Of a DNA stretch of 64,000 nt, positions 33,762-43,051 are shown piece after piece. Under the pieces are notes generated by a model. It ran no database searches, was not told the DNA's origin, and saw only the letters and a list, made by a program, of their open reading frames with translations. Source of the DNA: an uncultured Prevotellaceae bacterium (GTDB lineage Bacteria; Bacteroidota; Bacteroidia; Bacteroidales; Bacteroidaceae); contig ONAG01000005.1 of the NCBI GenBank assembly GCA_900315745.1, positions 29,786-93,785 of the forward strand. Reading direction: 5' to 3'. Position 1 is the first letter of the stretch, and every line of letters starts with the position of its first letter. Position numbers and translations under genes: made by a program.

Positions 33762-35720
33762 TTATTTCTTCTTTTTCTTGGGTTTCCTTCTTGCCCATCC
33801 GTCTTCGGAGAAGTCTGGCTCTTCACCTTTCAAGATGATGTCGTGACCTTGGAAGAACTGTCGCCAGTCATCCTGACGTCCGCTTTCCATTCTGGCGGCA
33901 CCTCGCGTGCCTTTCTTCGTCTGACGAGGTTCTTCTTGAGCCTTGCGACCACGTTTTTCCTTTTTCTCGAAGCGTGCAAAGTTGTCGGCTGGCTTGTCGT
34001 CCTTACGTGAAGACCTCCTTCCAGATGCTGATGAGGAACGGTCTGAGGCGGCTTTCCTGTCATTGGAAGACCTGCTGCCTCTGCCATGGCCTTTCTCGTC
34101 GGCGTCGTTGCATCTCACCTCGCGGCCTTTGTAAGTAGTGCCGTCGAGCGACTGCATCACCAACTCTGCATCCTCTTCTGGCACCTCGATATAGGCAAAT
34201 TTGCTCATCAAGTCGATATGTCCCACTTGTGGACGTCCAGACACGTGCTTGTTGATGAACTGCATCACCTCGCCGGGGAAGAAGCCATCAGTCTTGCCCA
34301 AGTTGATGAACAGTCGGCGGTAGCCCTTTTCAGCTTTGTACCTGCCCTTGCTGTCTGTCTTTCGCTCACCTTTCTTTCGCTCTGCCTTCGCATTCGGCTT
34401 TTCTATCTCCGGAGCATCGGCATAGTAGGCGAGGAAACGTCCGAAGTTGCGGGAAACGATCTTCTTGATGAGGTCTTCCTTCTCCATGTATTCGAAGTGT
34501 CGGTTGATCTCGGTCATGAAAGGAGCAATCTCTTCTTCGTTGACATCGGTCTTTTCAATCTGGTCCATCACCCTGTAGAGTTGCTTGGTGCAAATCTCCT
34601 GAGGTGTGGGCAGGTCGGCTTCTACGAAGCTCTTGCCGATTTCCTTCTCTATGCTCTTTATCTTCTTTTGTTCGCGAGTGTGTACTATTGAGATGGAAGT
34701 GCCCTTCTTTCCGGCACGTCCGGTTCGTCCGCTGCGGTGAGTGTAGTTTTCTATATCCTCTGGCAGTCCGAAATTGATGACATGCGTCAGGTCGTCCACG
34801 TCGAGTCCTCTTGCTGCCACATCGGTAGCCACAAGGAGTTGTGTGAGGTGCTGGCGGAACTTCTGCATTGTGAGGTCACGCTGTTGCTGTGAGAGGTCGC
34901 CATGCAGTGACTCTGCGTTGTATCCGTCGCGTATCAGTTTGTCGGCAATCTCTTGTGTCTCAATCTTTGTGCGGCAGAAGATGATAGCGAAGATTTTTGG
35001 ATAGTAGTCCACGATGCGCTTCAGGGCAAGGTATTTGTCCTTGGCGTGCACCATATAATAAATATGGTTTACGTGTTCTGCACCCTCATTGCGGCTGCCC
35101 ACCACAATTTCCTTGTAGTCGTGGAGGTAGTTTTTTGCAATGGCTTCTATCTCCTTGCTCATTGTTGCCGAGAAGAGCAAGGTGTTTCTGTTTTCTGGCA
35201 CCCCTTTGAGTATCTCGTCGATGCTTTCCGAGAATCCCATGTTGAGCATCTCGTCGGCTTCGTCGAGCACCACGTTGCTTACATTGTCAAGCTTCGCCAC
35301 GCCGCGGTTCATCAAGTCGATGAGTCGTCCTGGTGTTGCGACAATTATCTGCACGCCCTTTTTCAGTGCGTTGATTTGGTTCACTATCGATGTGCCTCCA
35401 TACACTGGAACGATGCGCACACCCTCCATGTATTTGGAGAAGTCCTTCAGGTCATCACTGATCTGCAGGCAGAGTTCGCGGGTAGGTGAAAGGATGAGTG
35501 CCTGAGTGGCTTTGTTGGCTGGGTCAACTTTTTGTAGCAATGGAATGCCATAGGCGGCAGTCTTGCCGGTACCAGTTTGCGCCAGTCCTATGACATCGTT
35601 TCCTATTCCTAACAGATATGGTATGACTTCTTCTTGTACCGGCATGGGGTTTTCAAATCCCATTTCGGTGATGGCACGGCGAATCTCTTCGGCGACACCA
35701 AGTTCTTCAAATGTCTTCAT
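33762..35720 (-). CDS. DEAD-box RNA helicase with DbpA-type RNA-binding domain
   Basis: A 652-residue CsdA/DeaD-like helicase. Q motif in NPMPVQEEVIP, motif I GLAQTGTGKTAAYG, motif II VLDEADEMLNMGF, motif III SAT, motif VI HRSGRTGRAGKKG. The region after the helicase core has the DbpA-like RRM fold (YRRLFINLGKTDGFFPGEV), and the C-terminus is a long Lys/Arg-rich tail ending in six lysines. It unwinds RNA during ribosome assembly and RNA decay, often at low temperature. It follows three FKBP genes on the same strand, with a 55-nt gap. Confidence 0.94.
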   Translation of the reverse strand: MKTFEELGVAEEIRRAITEMGFENPMPVQEEVIPYLLGIGNDVIGLAQTGTGKTAAYGIPLLQKVDPANKATQALILSPTRELCLQISDDLKDFSKYMEGVRIVPVYGGTSIVNQINALKKGVQIIVATPGRLIDLMNRGVAKLDNVSNVVLDEADEMLNMGFSESIDEILKGVPENRNTLLFSATMSKEIEAIAKNYLHDYKEIVVGSRNEGAEHVNHIYYMVHAKDKYLALKRIVDYYPKIFAIIFCRTKIETQEIADKLIRDGYNAESLHGDLSQQQRDLTMQKFRQHLTQLLVATDVAARGLDVDDLTHVINFGLPEDIENYTHRSGRTGRAGKKGTSISIVHTREQKKIKSIEKEIGKSFVEADLPTPQEICTKQLYRVMDQIEKTDVNEEEIAPFMTEINRHFEYMEKEDLIKKIVSRNFGRFLAYYADAPEIEKPNAKAERKKGERKTDSKGRYKAEKGYRRLFINLGKTDGFFPGEVMQFINKHVSGRPQVGHIDLMSKFAYIEVPEEDAELVMQSLDGTTYKGREVRCNDADEKGHGRGSRSSNDRKAASDRSSSASGRRSSRKDDKPADNFARFEKKEKRGRKAQEEPRQTKKGTRGAARMESGRQDDWRQFFQGHDIILKGEEPDFSEDGWARRKPKKKKK

Positions 35721-35775
35721 TAATTAAAATAATATTTTCTATAATTTGCAGCTTCTATATTTCGCAGCCAATCTT

Positions 35776-36684
35776 CTATTTTTTCTCCTCAGCCTTGATT
35801 ACCTTGTCCACTTCCACTTGGAATATGAGAGTTGAGTATGCTGGTATGGAGCCTGTGGCACGTTCGCCGTATGCCAAGTTGTAGGGTATGTAGAGTTCCC
35901 ATTTGCTGCCTTCTGGCATCATGGTGAGTGCCTCGGTCCATCCCTTGATCACTTGTGTTGGTCTGAATTTGGTGGTTTGTGGATTGCGCTTGTAGCTGCT
36001 GTCGAAGACTGTTCCGTTGATTAGTCTTCCTTCGTATTTCACCTCCACTTCGTCCTGTGCTGTAGCCACTGGTCCGTTGCCTTCGCGCAGCACCTTGTAT
36101 TGCAGACCGCTTGGTGTGGTCTTCACACCCTCTTTCTTGGCGTTTTCTGCCAGGAAGTCCTCGCCAGCCTTGGTCATGGCTTTCACTGCTTCCTCTCTCT
36201 TGTTGCTCACATAGGTAATGGCAGTAGAGTCATTGAAGTATGTGTTGTCTTTGCTCAATGCTGCAAGGAAGCCGTTGCAGAACATGTCAACGCCCACGCT
36301 GTCGGCGACACCTTCCATGTGCTTCTTGGCTTGGTTTATCATCTGCGTGTTCACCATCTTGGCAATTTGTATGCCAGCGGCGTATGCTGTCACTTCCTTG
36401 TTGTTGGTCTCCTTGTTGACGTATGTCTTGAAGCCTTCCACAAACTTGTCCATGTAGGCTGTGTCCATACCGACTTGGTTGATGAGGTAGGGGATGAGTC
36501 CGTTTGTAGCCTCCATTCCCATGGCATAACTGAGAGAGTCGGATGTGGTAAGCAGTTTCACTGGCTCTGCCACCACTTCAGCGTTGTCTTTCTTTTTCTT
36601 CTTGTCTTTCTTTCCACCTGCAAATGATGGGCAGAAATAGGCACTCGCCAAGACGACGAGTGCCAGCATTACTGTTTTTTTCAT
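35776..36684 (-). CDS. FKBP-type peptidyl-prolyl isomerase, exported
   Basis: A 302-residue exported isomerase: signal peptide (about 1-22), a Lys-rich linker, the helical FkpA/Mip-type dimerisation domain (LSYAMGMEATNGLIPYL), then the C-terminal FKBP domain with VFDSSYKRNPQTTKFRPTQVIKGW and YIPYNLAYGERATGSIPAYSTLIFQVE. It catalyses cis-trans proline isomerisation and helps folding in the periplasm. Third of three consecutive FKBP genes (transcribed from 38217 down), 15 nt after the second. Confidence 0.93.
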   Translation of the reverse strand: MKKTVMLALVVLASAYFCPSFAGGKKDKKKKKDNAEVVAEPVKLLTTSDSLSYAMGMEATNGLIPYLINQVGMDTAYMDKFVEGFKTYVNKETNNKEVTAYAAGIQIAKMVNTQMINQAKKHMEGVADSVGVDMFCNGFLAALSKDNTYFNDSTAITYVSNKREEAVKAMTKAGEDFLAENAKKEGVKTTPSGLQYKVLREGNGPVATAQDEVEVKYEGRLINGTVFDSSYKRNPQTTKFRPTQVIKGWTEALTMMPEGSKWELYIPYNLAYGERATGSIPAYSTLIFQVEVDKVIKAEEKK

Positions 36685-36699
36685 TTAAATTTCTTCAAA

Positions 36700-37560
36700 T
36701 TACTTCTTTACGATGTCGAGCAATTCCACTTTGAAAATCAGTGTTGAGAAAGGCTTGATGGCACCTGCCTCGCGCTCGCCGTATGCTTGTTCGGCTGGGA
36801 TGTAGATTTCCCATGTGGAGCCTACAGGCATGTTTTTCAGAGCCTCTGCAAAACCAGGAACGAGTTGTGTTGGGATCATCTCGGCTGGTTGGTTGCGCTG
36901 GTAAGAGCTGTCGAACACATTGCCGTCGATTGTTTTTCCCTCATAGTGAATCTTCACTGTTGTAGAGTCTGTTGGGATAGGGCCGTTGCCTTCCTTGATC
37001 ACTTTGTATTGCACGCCATTTGCCAAGGTCTTCACACCCTCTTTCTTTGCGTTCTCTGCAAGGAACTTGGCACCTTCTTCCTTGTTCTTCTCATATTTCT
37101 TTGAGAGGGACTTGGTGCGGATGTTGTTGATCATGTTGTCGAGTTGTGGCATGATGGCCTCGCTGCTGAATACGGAGGTGTCTTTCTTCACGCCAGCCAC
37201 GAGTCCGGCTATCAAGTTCTCTCTTGAAAGTTTGAGGTCGCCTTCTTCACCGCCGAAGATGTTGTTGTTGAGGCCTTGTACCATCTGCAAGCCTTGTGCG
37301 AGACCCATGTAGTAGGCTTCCTTCTTCTTGTCGCCGGCAGATTTTGAACCTTCTTTGAATCCTTTGAGGAAGTCGGCAATGCATGTGGAGTCCATGCCTT
37401 GTGACTCAAGGAATTGTTGGAGTTGTCCACCATTTGCCTGACCGATGGCGTAGCTTACGGTGTCAACGTCGGTCTTGATGTTAGCTTTGTAGCCTTTGCC
37501 ACACGACATGGTAGCTGCGATGATAATCGCCACAATGGCGAAAAATGGAAATTTTCTCAT
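36700..37560 (-). CDS. FKBP-type peptidyl-prolyl isomerase lipoprotein
   Basis: A 286-residue FKBP with a lipoprotein signal (AIIIAATMSC, C20), a Mip-like N-terminal helical domain (VSYAIGQANGGQL, QFLESQGMDSTC) and a C-terminal FKBP domain (VFDSSYQRNQPAEMIPTQLVPGFAEAL, YIPAEQAYGEREAGAIKPFSTLIF). It is expected to sit in the outer membrane, facing the periplasm, and isomerise prolines in folding envelope proteins. Middle gene of the three-FKBP set. Confidence 0.93.
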   Translation of the reverse strand: MRKFPFFAIVAIIIAATMSCGKGYKANIKTDVDTVSYAIGQANGGQLQQFLESQGMDSTCIADFLKGFKEGSKSAGDKKKEAYYMGLAQGLQMVQGLNNNIFGGEEGDLKLSRENLIAGLVAGVKKDTSVFSSEAIMPQLDNMINNIRTKSLSKKYEKNKEEGAKFLAENAKKEGVKTLANGVQYKVIKEGNGPIPTDSTTVKIHYEGKTIDGNVFDSSYQRNQPAEMIPTQLVPGFAEALKNMPVGSTWEIYIPAEQAYGEREAGAIKPFSTLIFKVELLDIVKK

Positions 37561-37611
37561 TTTTTTCTTTTCTTTTTGGTTTCTTGTATTTTTGATATTC
37601 TATTTGTTGTC

Positions 37612-38217
37612 TTATTTCACCTCGATGAGTTCCACATCGAAGATAAGGGTGGAGTAGGGGGGTATGAGTGTTCCTGCACCGTTTTCACCATATCCGAGTC
37701 GGTAGGGTATGAAGAAGCGGTATTTGGCGCCCTCCTGCATCAGTTGCAGACCTTCTGTCCATCCTGTAATGACTTGGTTGAGTGGGAATGTGGCGGGCTC
37801 TCCGCGTTGGTAGCTGCTGTCGAACACGGTACCGTCGATGAGGAAGCCTTCATAGTGGCACACCACGTTGTCGGTGGCTTTTGGCTTGCGTCCGTTTCCT
37901 TCGTTGAGCACCTTGTATTGCAAGCCGCTGGGCAGTGTCACCACTCCCTCGTTGTTGGCGTTGGTCTTCAGGTACTGTTCTCCTGCTTCCTTTGCCACTT
38001 TTCCTTTAGCGGCACGCTCGGCATTCAGCTTCGTCTCTTTTTCCTTGAAATAATTCTCTACGATGCCTTGTGCATCTTTGTTCGATACTTTCAGTTTGTT
38101 GCCTGCTATCACGTCTCTGATGGCATCAGCAAAATCATCTATGTTCAGGTCTGAGGCACCCATTTGCAACAATTGTTGACCGATGCCCAGGCCCAAAGCG
38201 TAACTCACTTTGTCCAT
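37612..38217 (-). CDS. FKBP-type peptidyl-prolyl isomerase without signal peptide
   Basis: A 201-residue FKBP that starts straight at the helical dimerisation domain (MDKVSYALGLGIGQQLLQMG) with no signal peptide, and ends in the FKBP domain (VFDSSYQRGEPATFPLNQVITGW, FFIPYRLGYGENGAGTLIPPYSTLIF). It is therefore probably cytoplasmic, unlike the two exported copies downstream. It is the promoter-proximal gene of the set, with a -7 element 42 nt upstream. Confidence 0.92.
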   Translation of the reverse strand: MDKVSYALGLGIGQQLLQMGASDLNIDDFADAIRDVIAGNKLKVSNKDAQGIVENYFKEKETKLNAERAAKGKVAKEAGEQYLKTNANNEGVVTLPSGLQYKVLNEGNGRKPKATDNVVCHYEGFLIDGTVFDSSYQRGEPATFPLNQVITGWTEGLQLMQEGAKYRFFIPYRLGYGENGAGTLIPPYSTLIFDVELIEVK

Positions 38218-38258
38218 GAAAAATGTCTAATAATTAAAATGCATTTCAAAAATTGCCG

Positions 38259-38266
38259 CAAAGTTA
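38259..38266 (-). promoter_or_regulatory. Bacteroidetes -7 element for the FKBP cluster (TAACTTTG on minus)
   Basis: Exact TAnnTTTG match 41 nt upstream of the first FKBP start. Confidence 0.65.
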
Positions 38267-38310
38267 CGTTTTTTTTATGATTAAGGTTGGATGATTTCCC
38301 GAAAAAATGC

Positions 38311-38318
38311 TAATTTTG
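38311..38318 (+). promoter_or_regulatory. Bacteroidetes -7 element (TAATTTTG), possible sirtuin promoter
   Basis: Exact match, but 126 nt from the likely start at 38445, so it implies a long leader. No -33. Confidence 0.45.
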
Positions 38319-38444
38319 TACATTATTAACTGATTGGGCGACAAATAGCCCCATCATATTAGTCTCAACCGCCGCATTGCATTGTCGTTAAATGATTTTG
38401 GCGTTTGTCGGAATCTCATCATGGATAGTCTGTTGCGGCCAAAA

Positions 38445-39152
38445 ATGGAAAACATGAAAAAGATAGTAGTATTGACAGGTGCAGGGATGTCGGTGGAGAG
38501 TGGCTTGAGGACATTCCGTGATGCTAATGGACTTTGGGAGGATTACCCGGTGCAGCAGGTTGCCACACATGAGGGCTGGCTTAGGGACCCTGCCTTGGTG
38601 ACTAAGTTCTACAACATGCTTCGTCGCAAGTGTCTGGATACGAAGCCCAATGAGGGGCACAAGTTGGTGGCTCAACTACAAGACCACTATGACGTGACGG
38701 TGGTGACGCAGAATGTGGACAATTTGCATGAGGCGGCAGGAAGCAAGCTTGTGATACACCTGCATGGCGAACTGATGAAGGTGTGTTCGAGCATCGACCC
38801 ATACAATCCCCGTTACATCAAGACCTTGACTCGTGATAATTGTGAGGTGGAAGTGGGCACCAAGGCTGGCGATGGCTCATTGCTCCGTCCTCATATCGTA
38901 TTTTTCAATGAGGCGGTGCCCATGATAGAGGTTGCTGCCGAAGCGTGCATGAAAGCCGACATTTTCATCATCATAGGCACGTCGCTCGTTGTTTATCCCG
39001 CAGCGGGCTTGGTGCAGTATGTTCCATCACATGCTCCCATCTACCTTATCGACCCAGGTGATGTGCGTGTGGGTGCGTCGGAGCGTTTCGAGCATTTCAA
39101 GATGGGTGCTTCTGAAGGGATGCGCAAGTTGTATGCCAAGTTGGTGAAGTGA
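38445..39152 (+). CDS. Sirtuin family NAD-dependent protein deacylase
   Basis: A 235-residue Sir2 protein that removes acyl groups from lysines using NAD. The NAD pocket shows LTGAGMSVESGLRTFRDANG, TQNVDNLHEAAGS and IIGTSLVVYPAAGL; the catalytic His is H107 in HLHGEL. Only two cysteines (C114, C133) occupy the region where most sirtuins have the four zinc ligands. The Y-x-x-R pair that marks desuccinylases reads Y56-N-M-L59, with Leu for Arg. Start at 38445 (or 38454) fits the family; a frame from 38382 adds non-conserved residues. Terminator at 39188-39229. Confidence 0.92.
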   Translation: MENMKKIVVLTGAGMSVESGLRTFRDANGLWEDYPVQQVATHEGWLRDPALVTKFYNMLRRKCLDTKPNEGHKLVAQLQDHYDVTVVTQNVDNLHEAAGSKLVIHLHGELMKVCSSIDPYNPRYIKTLTRDNCEVEVGTKAGDGSLLRPHIVFFNEAVPMIEVAAEACMKADIFIIIGTSLVVYPAAGLVQYVPSHAPIYLIDPGDVRVGASERFEHFKMGASEGMRKLYAKLVK

Positions 39153-39187
39153 CTTTGTTCCTTTGGCTTGCAACGTTCTTATAATCA

Positions 39188-39229
39188 ACAATCCTCCTTG
39201 CGCCATGCATTTGGGGCAAGGAGGATTGT
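39188..39229. terminator. Bidirectional terminator hairpin, 14-bp perfect stem
   Basis: ACAATCCTCCTTGC (39188-39201) pairs with 39216-39229; loop 14 nt. Lies between the convergent sirtuin and Na/Pi transporter genes. Confidence 0.8.
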
Positions 39230-39248
39230 CTGTAAGATTTGCCTTTTT

Positions 39249-40967
39249 CTAAACTTCCTTTTGTCTTGTTCCCATGCGGGCTTCCACCACGTTTACCACG
39301 TAGTCGCCTAATTTCTCACATTCACCGATGAGATCCAGGTAGATGGTGCCCACCGCATAGGTGTATTCATGGTTGTTGATATCTACTATGTTCTGTGACT
39401 TCAGTTGGTTGCGGTAGTTGTTGATTTCGTTTTCGATGTTGAACGACCTGTTCACGTCGAAAGAGTCTTTCCTTCCCGACATCAGCACGTTCATTTGTGT
39501 TAGCGCGTTGTTGGTAAGCTCCATTATTTGATGCAGGCGCTCGTATTGCTTGTTGGTGAAATGGTCTTGCTTGCCCTGCACCTTCCTGTTGATGGTTCTT
39601 GCCATGTTGTAGCATGAGTCGCCGATACTTTCGAGTTCGGATATTTCGCGCAGCATGGCACGTATCTTGCCCTTGGTGTCGTCGCTGAGGTGGGCGTCTG
39701 ACACCTCGTTGAGGTATTTTGCAATTTCCATTTCCATGTTGTCGGAGATGCCCTCGTATTTCTCGATGCGGTTGTACAACGCGGTGAATTTCTTTTCATC
39801 CTTCTCGGTCAGCAGTTCTCTCACCATGCCAAACATCCTTTGCATTCTTTCGGCAAATGCCTCTATTTCCTTATGTGCTTCGAGCACAGATAGTTCCGGG
39901 GTCTTCATGATGCCAGAAGTGATGAAATGCAGGCGGAAGTCTTCCTCTTCTTCCACAGTCTTGGATTTGATGACCCAGCATACGAATCTCTCGATGTAAG
40001 GCACAAACCAGATGAGCAACAGCGTGTTGGTGATGTTGAATGCTGAGTGGAACGTAGCAAGCACCATGGATATCTTTGCCAAATTGGCGTTATATCCCGG
40101 GTCGCCAGTCTCCAATGTGCGGTCAAAACCTACGAAGTTACATACAAGATTGATGAAAGGGTGTATCAGTATGAGTGCCCATGTCACACCTACAACGTTG
40201 ATTGCCAGGTGCGAGAAGGCTGCCCGTCGAGCCTGTGTGTTGGCGCTCAGAGCCACGATGTTCGAGGTGATGGTGGTGCCGACGTTCTCACCTAATACCA
40301 GCATGATGCCTTGGTCGATGTGGAGCACTCCGGTGGAGCACAGTATCATCGTTATCGCCATGATGGCAGCCGACGACTGCACGCAGAGGGTGAGCACGGT
40401 ACCCATGATGAGGAACAACAGAGAGTTCCAGAATGTGGGGTCGTTGAATTTGGAGAAGAAACTGCTGATGACTTCTTTTGCCACAGGGTCTTCCACCAGT
40501 CCGAAACCAGTGGTTTTCAAGGTTCCCAAACCGAGGAAAAGGAACGCCACGCCAAAGAGGAAGTCGCCCATGATGCGGCGTTTTTTCATGTAAATCAGGA
40601 TGATTCCTATGAAGAATGCCGTATAGACGAAGTCGGTGATTTCAAAAGAGAAACCGAGGCTCATGATCCACGCCGTCACGGTGGTACCGATGTGAGCACC
40701 CATGATGACGCTGATGGCTTGGAAGAGTGTCAGCAGTCCAGCGTTGACAAACGATACCGTCATCAATGTGGTGGCTGTGGAGCTTTGCACGGCAGCTGTG
40801 ACAAATATACCCGTCAGTGCCCCGGTGAACCTGTTTGTTGTCATGGTTCCAAGGACATGTCGCAATTGTGGGCCAGCCATTTTCTGGAGGCTCTCGCTCA
40901 TGGATTTCATACCGAACATCAAGAGTGCGAGCGATCCGAGCAGTTTGAAAATAATCCAGATTGACAT
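39249..40967 (-). CDS. Na+/phosphate cotransporter family protein with PhoU-like domain
   Basis: A 572-residue protein of the NptA-type Na/Pi family. Two inverted PNaS repeats are seen (MFGMKSMSESLQKMAGPQLR with AVQSSTATTLMTVSFV, and LCVQSSAAIMAITMIL), each with the QSS signature that binds substrate. The cytoplasmic C-terminus (about 350-560) is a PhoU-like helical domain (GISDNMEMEIAKYLNEVS). It may import phosphate or act in phosphate regulation. The start MSIWIIFKLLGSL at 40967 is preferred; the longer frame to 41099 would run across the divergent gene. Divergent from the nucleoside kinase. Confidence 0.9.
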   Translation of the reverse strand: MSIWIIFKLLGSLALLMFGMKSMSESLQKMAGPQLRHVLGTMTTNRFTGALTGIFVTAAVQSSTATTLMTVSFVNAGLLTLFQAISVIMGAHIGTTVTAWIMSLGFSFEITDFVYTAFFIGIILIYMKKRRIMGDFLFGVAFLFLGLGTLKTTGFGLVEDPVAKEVISSFFSKFNDPTFWNSLLFLIMGTVLTLCVQSSAAIMAITMILCSTGVLHIDQGIMLVLGENVGTTITSNIVALSANTQARRAAFSHLAINVVGVTWALILIHPFINLVCNFVGFDRTLETGDPGYNANLAKISMVLATFHSAFNITNTLLLIWFVPYIERFVCWVIKSKTVEEEEDFRLHFITSGIMKTPELSVLEAHKEIEAFAERMQRMFGMVRELLTEKDEKKFTALYNRIEKYEGISDNMEMEIAKYLNEVSDAHLSDDTKGKIRAMLREISELESIGDSCYNMARTINRKVQGKQDHFTNKQYERLHQIMELTNNALTQMNVLMSGRKDSFDVNRSFNIENEINNYRNQLKSQNIVDINNHEYTYAVGTIYLDLIGECEKLGDYVVNVVEARMGTRQKEV

Positions 40968-41051
40968 ATTTATTAAAAAATGTTGAAAATTCGACTTGCT
41001 TTGAATTATTATTACTACTTTTACGCAGTAAAACCAAAAACACGCTATGCC

Positions 41052-42713
41052 ATGATAAGAATGCTTGAAATTCGTTGCAAAAATAATAAAAAAACTCAAA
41101 AATTCCCAATAGGATCATCACTTTATGAAATTTTTCAAGGTTTGGACTTGCAAATGCAGTTCGGACCGGTTGTTGCGAAGGTGAACAACAAGGTGGCGGG
41201 ACTTGGAATGAGGCTCTACCACAATGCTGATTTGGAATTTCTCGGACTGGATACCAGTTCGGGAAGCAGGACATACACCCGCACTCTGTTTTTCGTGCTT
41301 TGCAAGGCTGTTCACGACTTGTACCCCAATGGCAGTGTGGTGATTGACATACCAGTGTCCAACGGTTACTATTGCGACTTGCATATTGGCAGGCAGATCA
41401 CCAATGCCGATGTGGATGCTGTCAGAAAGAGAATGAGCGAGATTATTGCCGCCGACATCCCTATTAGACGGCGTGAAAGCACCACCGAGGAGGCTGTGAA
41501 AGTGTTTGAGGAGAGAGGGACGAGTTCGAAAGTGAAGTTGCTGAAGTCCATGGGCGACTTATATACTGTATATTATGAGTTGGATGGCTATGCCGACTAC
41601 TATTACGGGGCGTTGCTCCCAAGCACCGGCGGACTGACGCTCTTCGGACTGGAACCATATTATGAAGGCATGTTGCTGCGCATACCATCTCCTTACAATC
41701 CCGATGTGCTCGGCGAGATGATAAAGCAAGACAAGATGTTCGGCATCTTCCAGGAGCATCATCGTTGGCAAAACATTCTCGGCATCAGTACTGTTGGCGA
41801 TTTCAACGACATAGTGGTCAGGGGTGGCACCTCGTTGCTCATCAATGTGTCTGAGGCGTTGCAGGAAAAGAAGATAGCGCACATAGCAGAGGAAATATCC
41901 GCCAGGCCAGGGGTGAGGATGGTGCTCATTGCAGGACCGTCGTCGAGTGGCAAGACCACCACATGCAAGCGACTGTCGATACAGTTAGTGTGCAATGGCA
42001 GGAAGCCTGTCATGGTTTCCCTCGATGATTATTTTGTCGATCGCGACCTCACTCCAAAGGACGAGAAAGGAGATTTCGACTTCGAGAGCATCCATGCATT
42101 GAACATACCTCTGCTCAACGATCAGCTCATGGCTCTTTTCAAGGGCGAGGAGGTGGAACTTCCAAAATACAACTTCCAGAAAGGGAAAAGCGAGCGCAGC
42201 GGCAAGAAGTTGCGCTTGGGACCAAGCGACATTTTGGTGATAGAAGGCATACATGCACTCAACCCGGAGCTTACCGCCAAGATTCCAGAAGAGCAGAAGT
42301 TCAGGGTCTATGCTTCTGCCCTCACCACCATCTTGCTCGACAACCACAATTACATACCCACCACCGACAACCGCTTGCTCCGTAGAATAGTGCGTGATGA
42401 CAAATACCGTGGCGTGAGCGCACGGGAGACCATACGCCGATGGCCATCGGTGCGTGCTGGAGAACAGAAATGGATATTCCCTTATCAGGAGAATGCCGAC
42501 GAGATGTTCAATACTGCAATGATTTACGAATTGGCAGTGCTCAAGAGTCAGTCATTGCGCTTGCTTGAAAGGGTGCCGCAGAATGTGGAAGAATATTCCG
42601 AGGCTTACAGGTTGTGCAAGTTCTTGCGTTACTTCATCGACATTCCCGAGGGTGGATTGCCTCAGACATCGCTGCTCAGGGAATTCTTGGGAGGCAGTTC
42701 GTTCATATATTGA
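41052..42713 (+). CDS. Nucleoside kinase (uridine kinase-like) with N-terminal TGS-type domain
   Basis: A 553-residue protein. The N-terminus is a TGS/threonyl-tRNA synthetase editing-like region (LEIRCKNNKKTQKFPIG), then a second part of unknown role, then a phosphoribulokinase/uridine kinase domain with P-loop AGPSSSGKTTTCKRL and the VSLDDYFVDRDLTPKDE motif, ending with VIEGIHALNPEL. It would phosphorylate uridine or cytidine, but the Bacteroidetes and Firmicutes members with this layout have not been given a firm substrate. The start at 41052 (MIRMLEIRC) or 41061 is chosen from the conserved start; earlier frame from 40980 is poor. Terminator follows at 42781. Confidence 0.88.
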   Translation: MIRMLEIRCKNNKKTQKFPIGSSLYEIFQGLDLQMQFGPVVAKVNNKVAGLGMRLYHNADLEFLGLDTSSGSRTYTRTLFFVLCKAVHDLYPNGSVVIDIPVSNGYYCDLHIGRQITNADVDAVRKRMSEIIAADIPIRRRESTTEEAVKVFEERGTSSKVKLLKSMGDLYTVYYELDGYADYYYGALLPSTGGLTLFGLEPYYEGMLLRIPSPYNPDVLGEMIKQDKMFGIFQEHHRWQNILGISTVGDFNDIVVRGGTSLLINVSEALQEKKIAHIAEEISARPGVRMVLIAGPSSSGKTTTCKRLSIQLVCNGRKPVMVSLDDYFVDRDLTPKDEKGDFDFESIHALNIPLLNDQLMALFKGEEVELPKYNFQKGKSERSGKKLRLGPSDILVIEGIHALNPELTAKIPEEQKFRVYASALTTILLDNHNYIPTTDNRLLRRIVRDDKYRGVSARETIRRWPSVRAGEQKWIFPYQENADEMFNTAMIYELAVLKSQSLRLLERVPQNVEEYSEAYRLCKFLRYFIDIPEGGLPQTSLLREFLGGSSFIY

Positions 42714-42780
42714 ACGCATGGTTGGCAGCACCAGCATGGTGATGCCACATGAATACACATGCATGGTCTTAATAATGGTG

Positions 42781-42809
42781 GAGTAGGTGTTTTGTCGCCT
42801 ACTCTTTTT
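42781..42809 (+). terminator. Rho-independent terminator of the nucleoside kinase gene
   Basis: GAGTAGGTG (42781-42789) pairs with CGCCTACTC (42796-42804), then TTTTT. Confidence 0.9.
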
Positions 42810-42932
42810 CATTTTGGATGCTTGTTCTTTTTACATTTTCAACGTGCTTTTGCATATTTATTGAAAATTATCAATATTTATGCTGAAAATATTCTTGTGT
42901 GCGTCTAACAATGATTTTTTATTCAAATTTTT

Positions 42933-42963
42933 TTTGGTTATTAAATAATTTTTCAGACCTTTG
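42933..42963 (+). promoter_or_regulatory. Promoter of korAB
   Basis: TTTG at 42933-42936, 19 bp, GACCTTTG at 42956-42963. The -7 has G in place of T at its first position but keeps A, TTTG and spacing. The leader is about 83 nt. Confidence 0.6.
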
Positions 42964-43051
42964 CAAAATCTATGCAAAAAGTGATATTGTCATACCGTCG
43001 GTATTGACGTGAATGCCAGCGCTGACGGACACTTCAACTTATATAATATAT

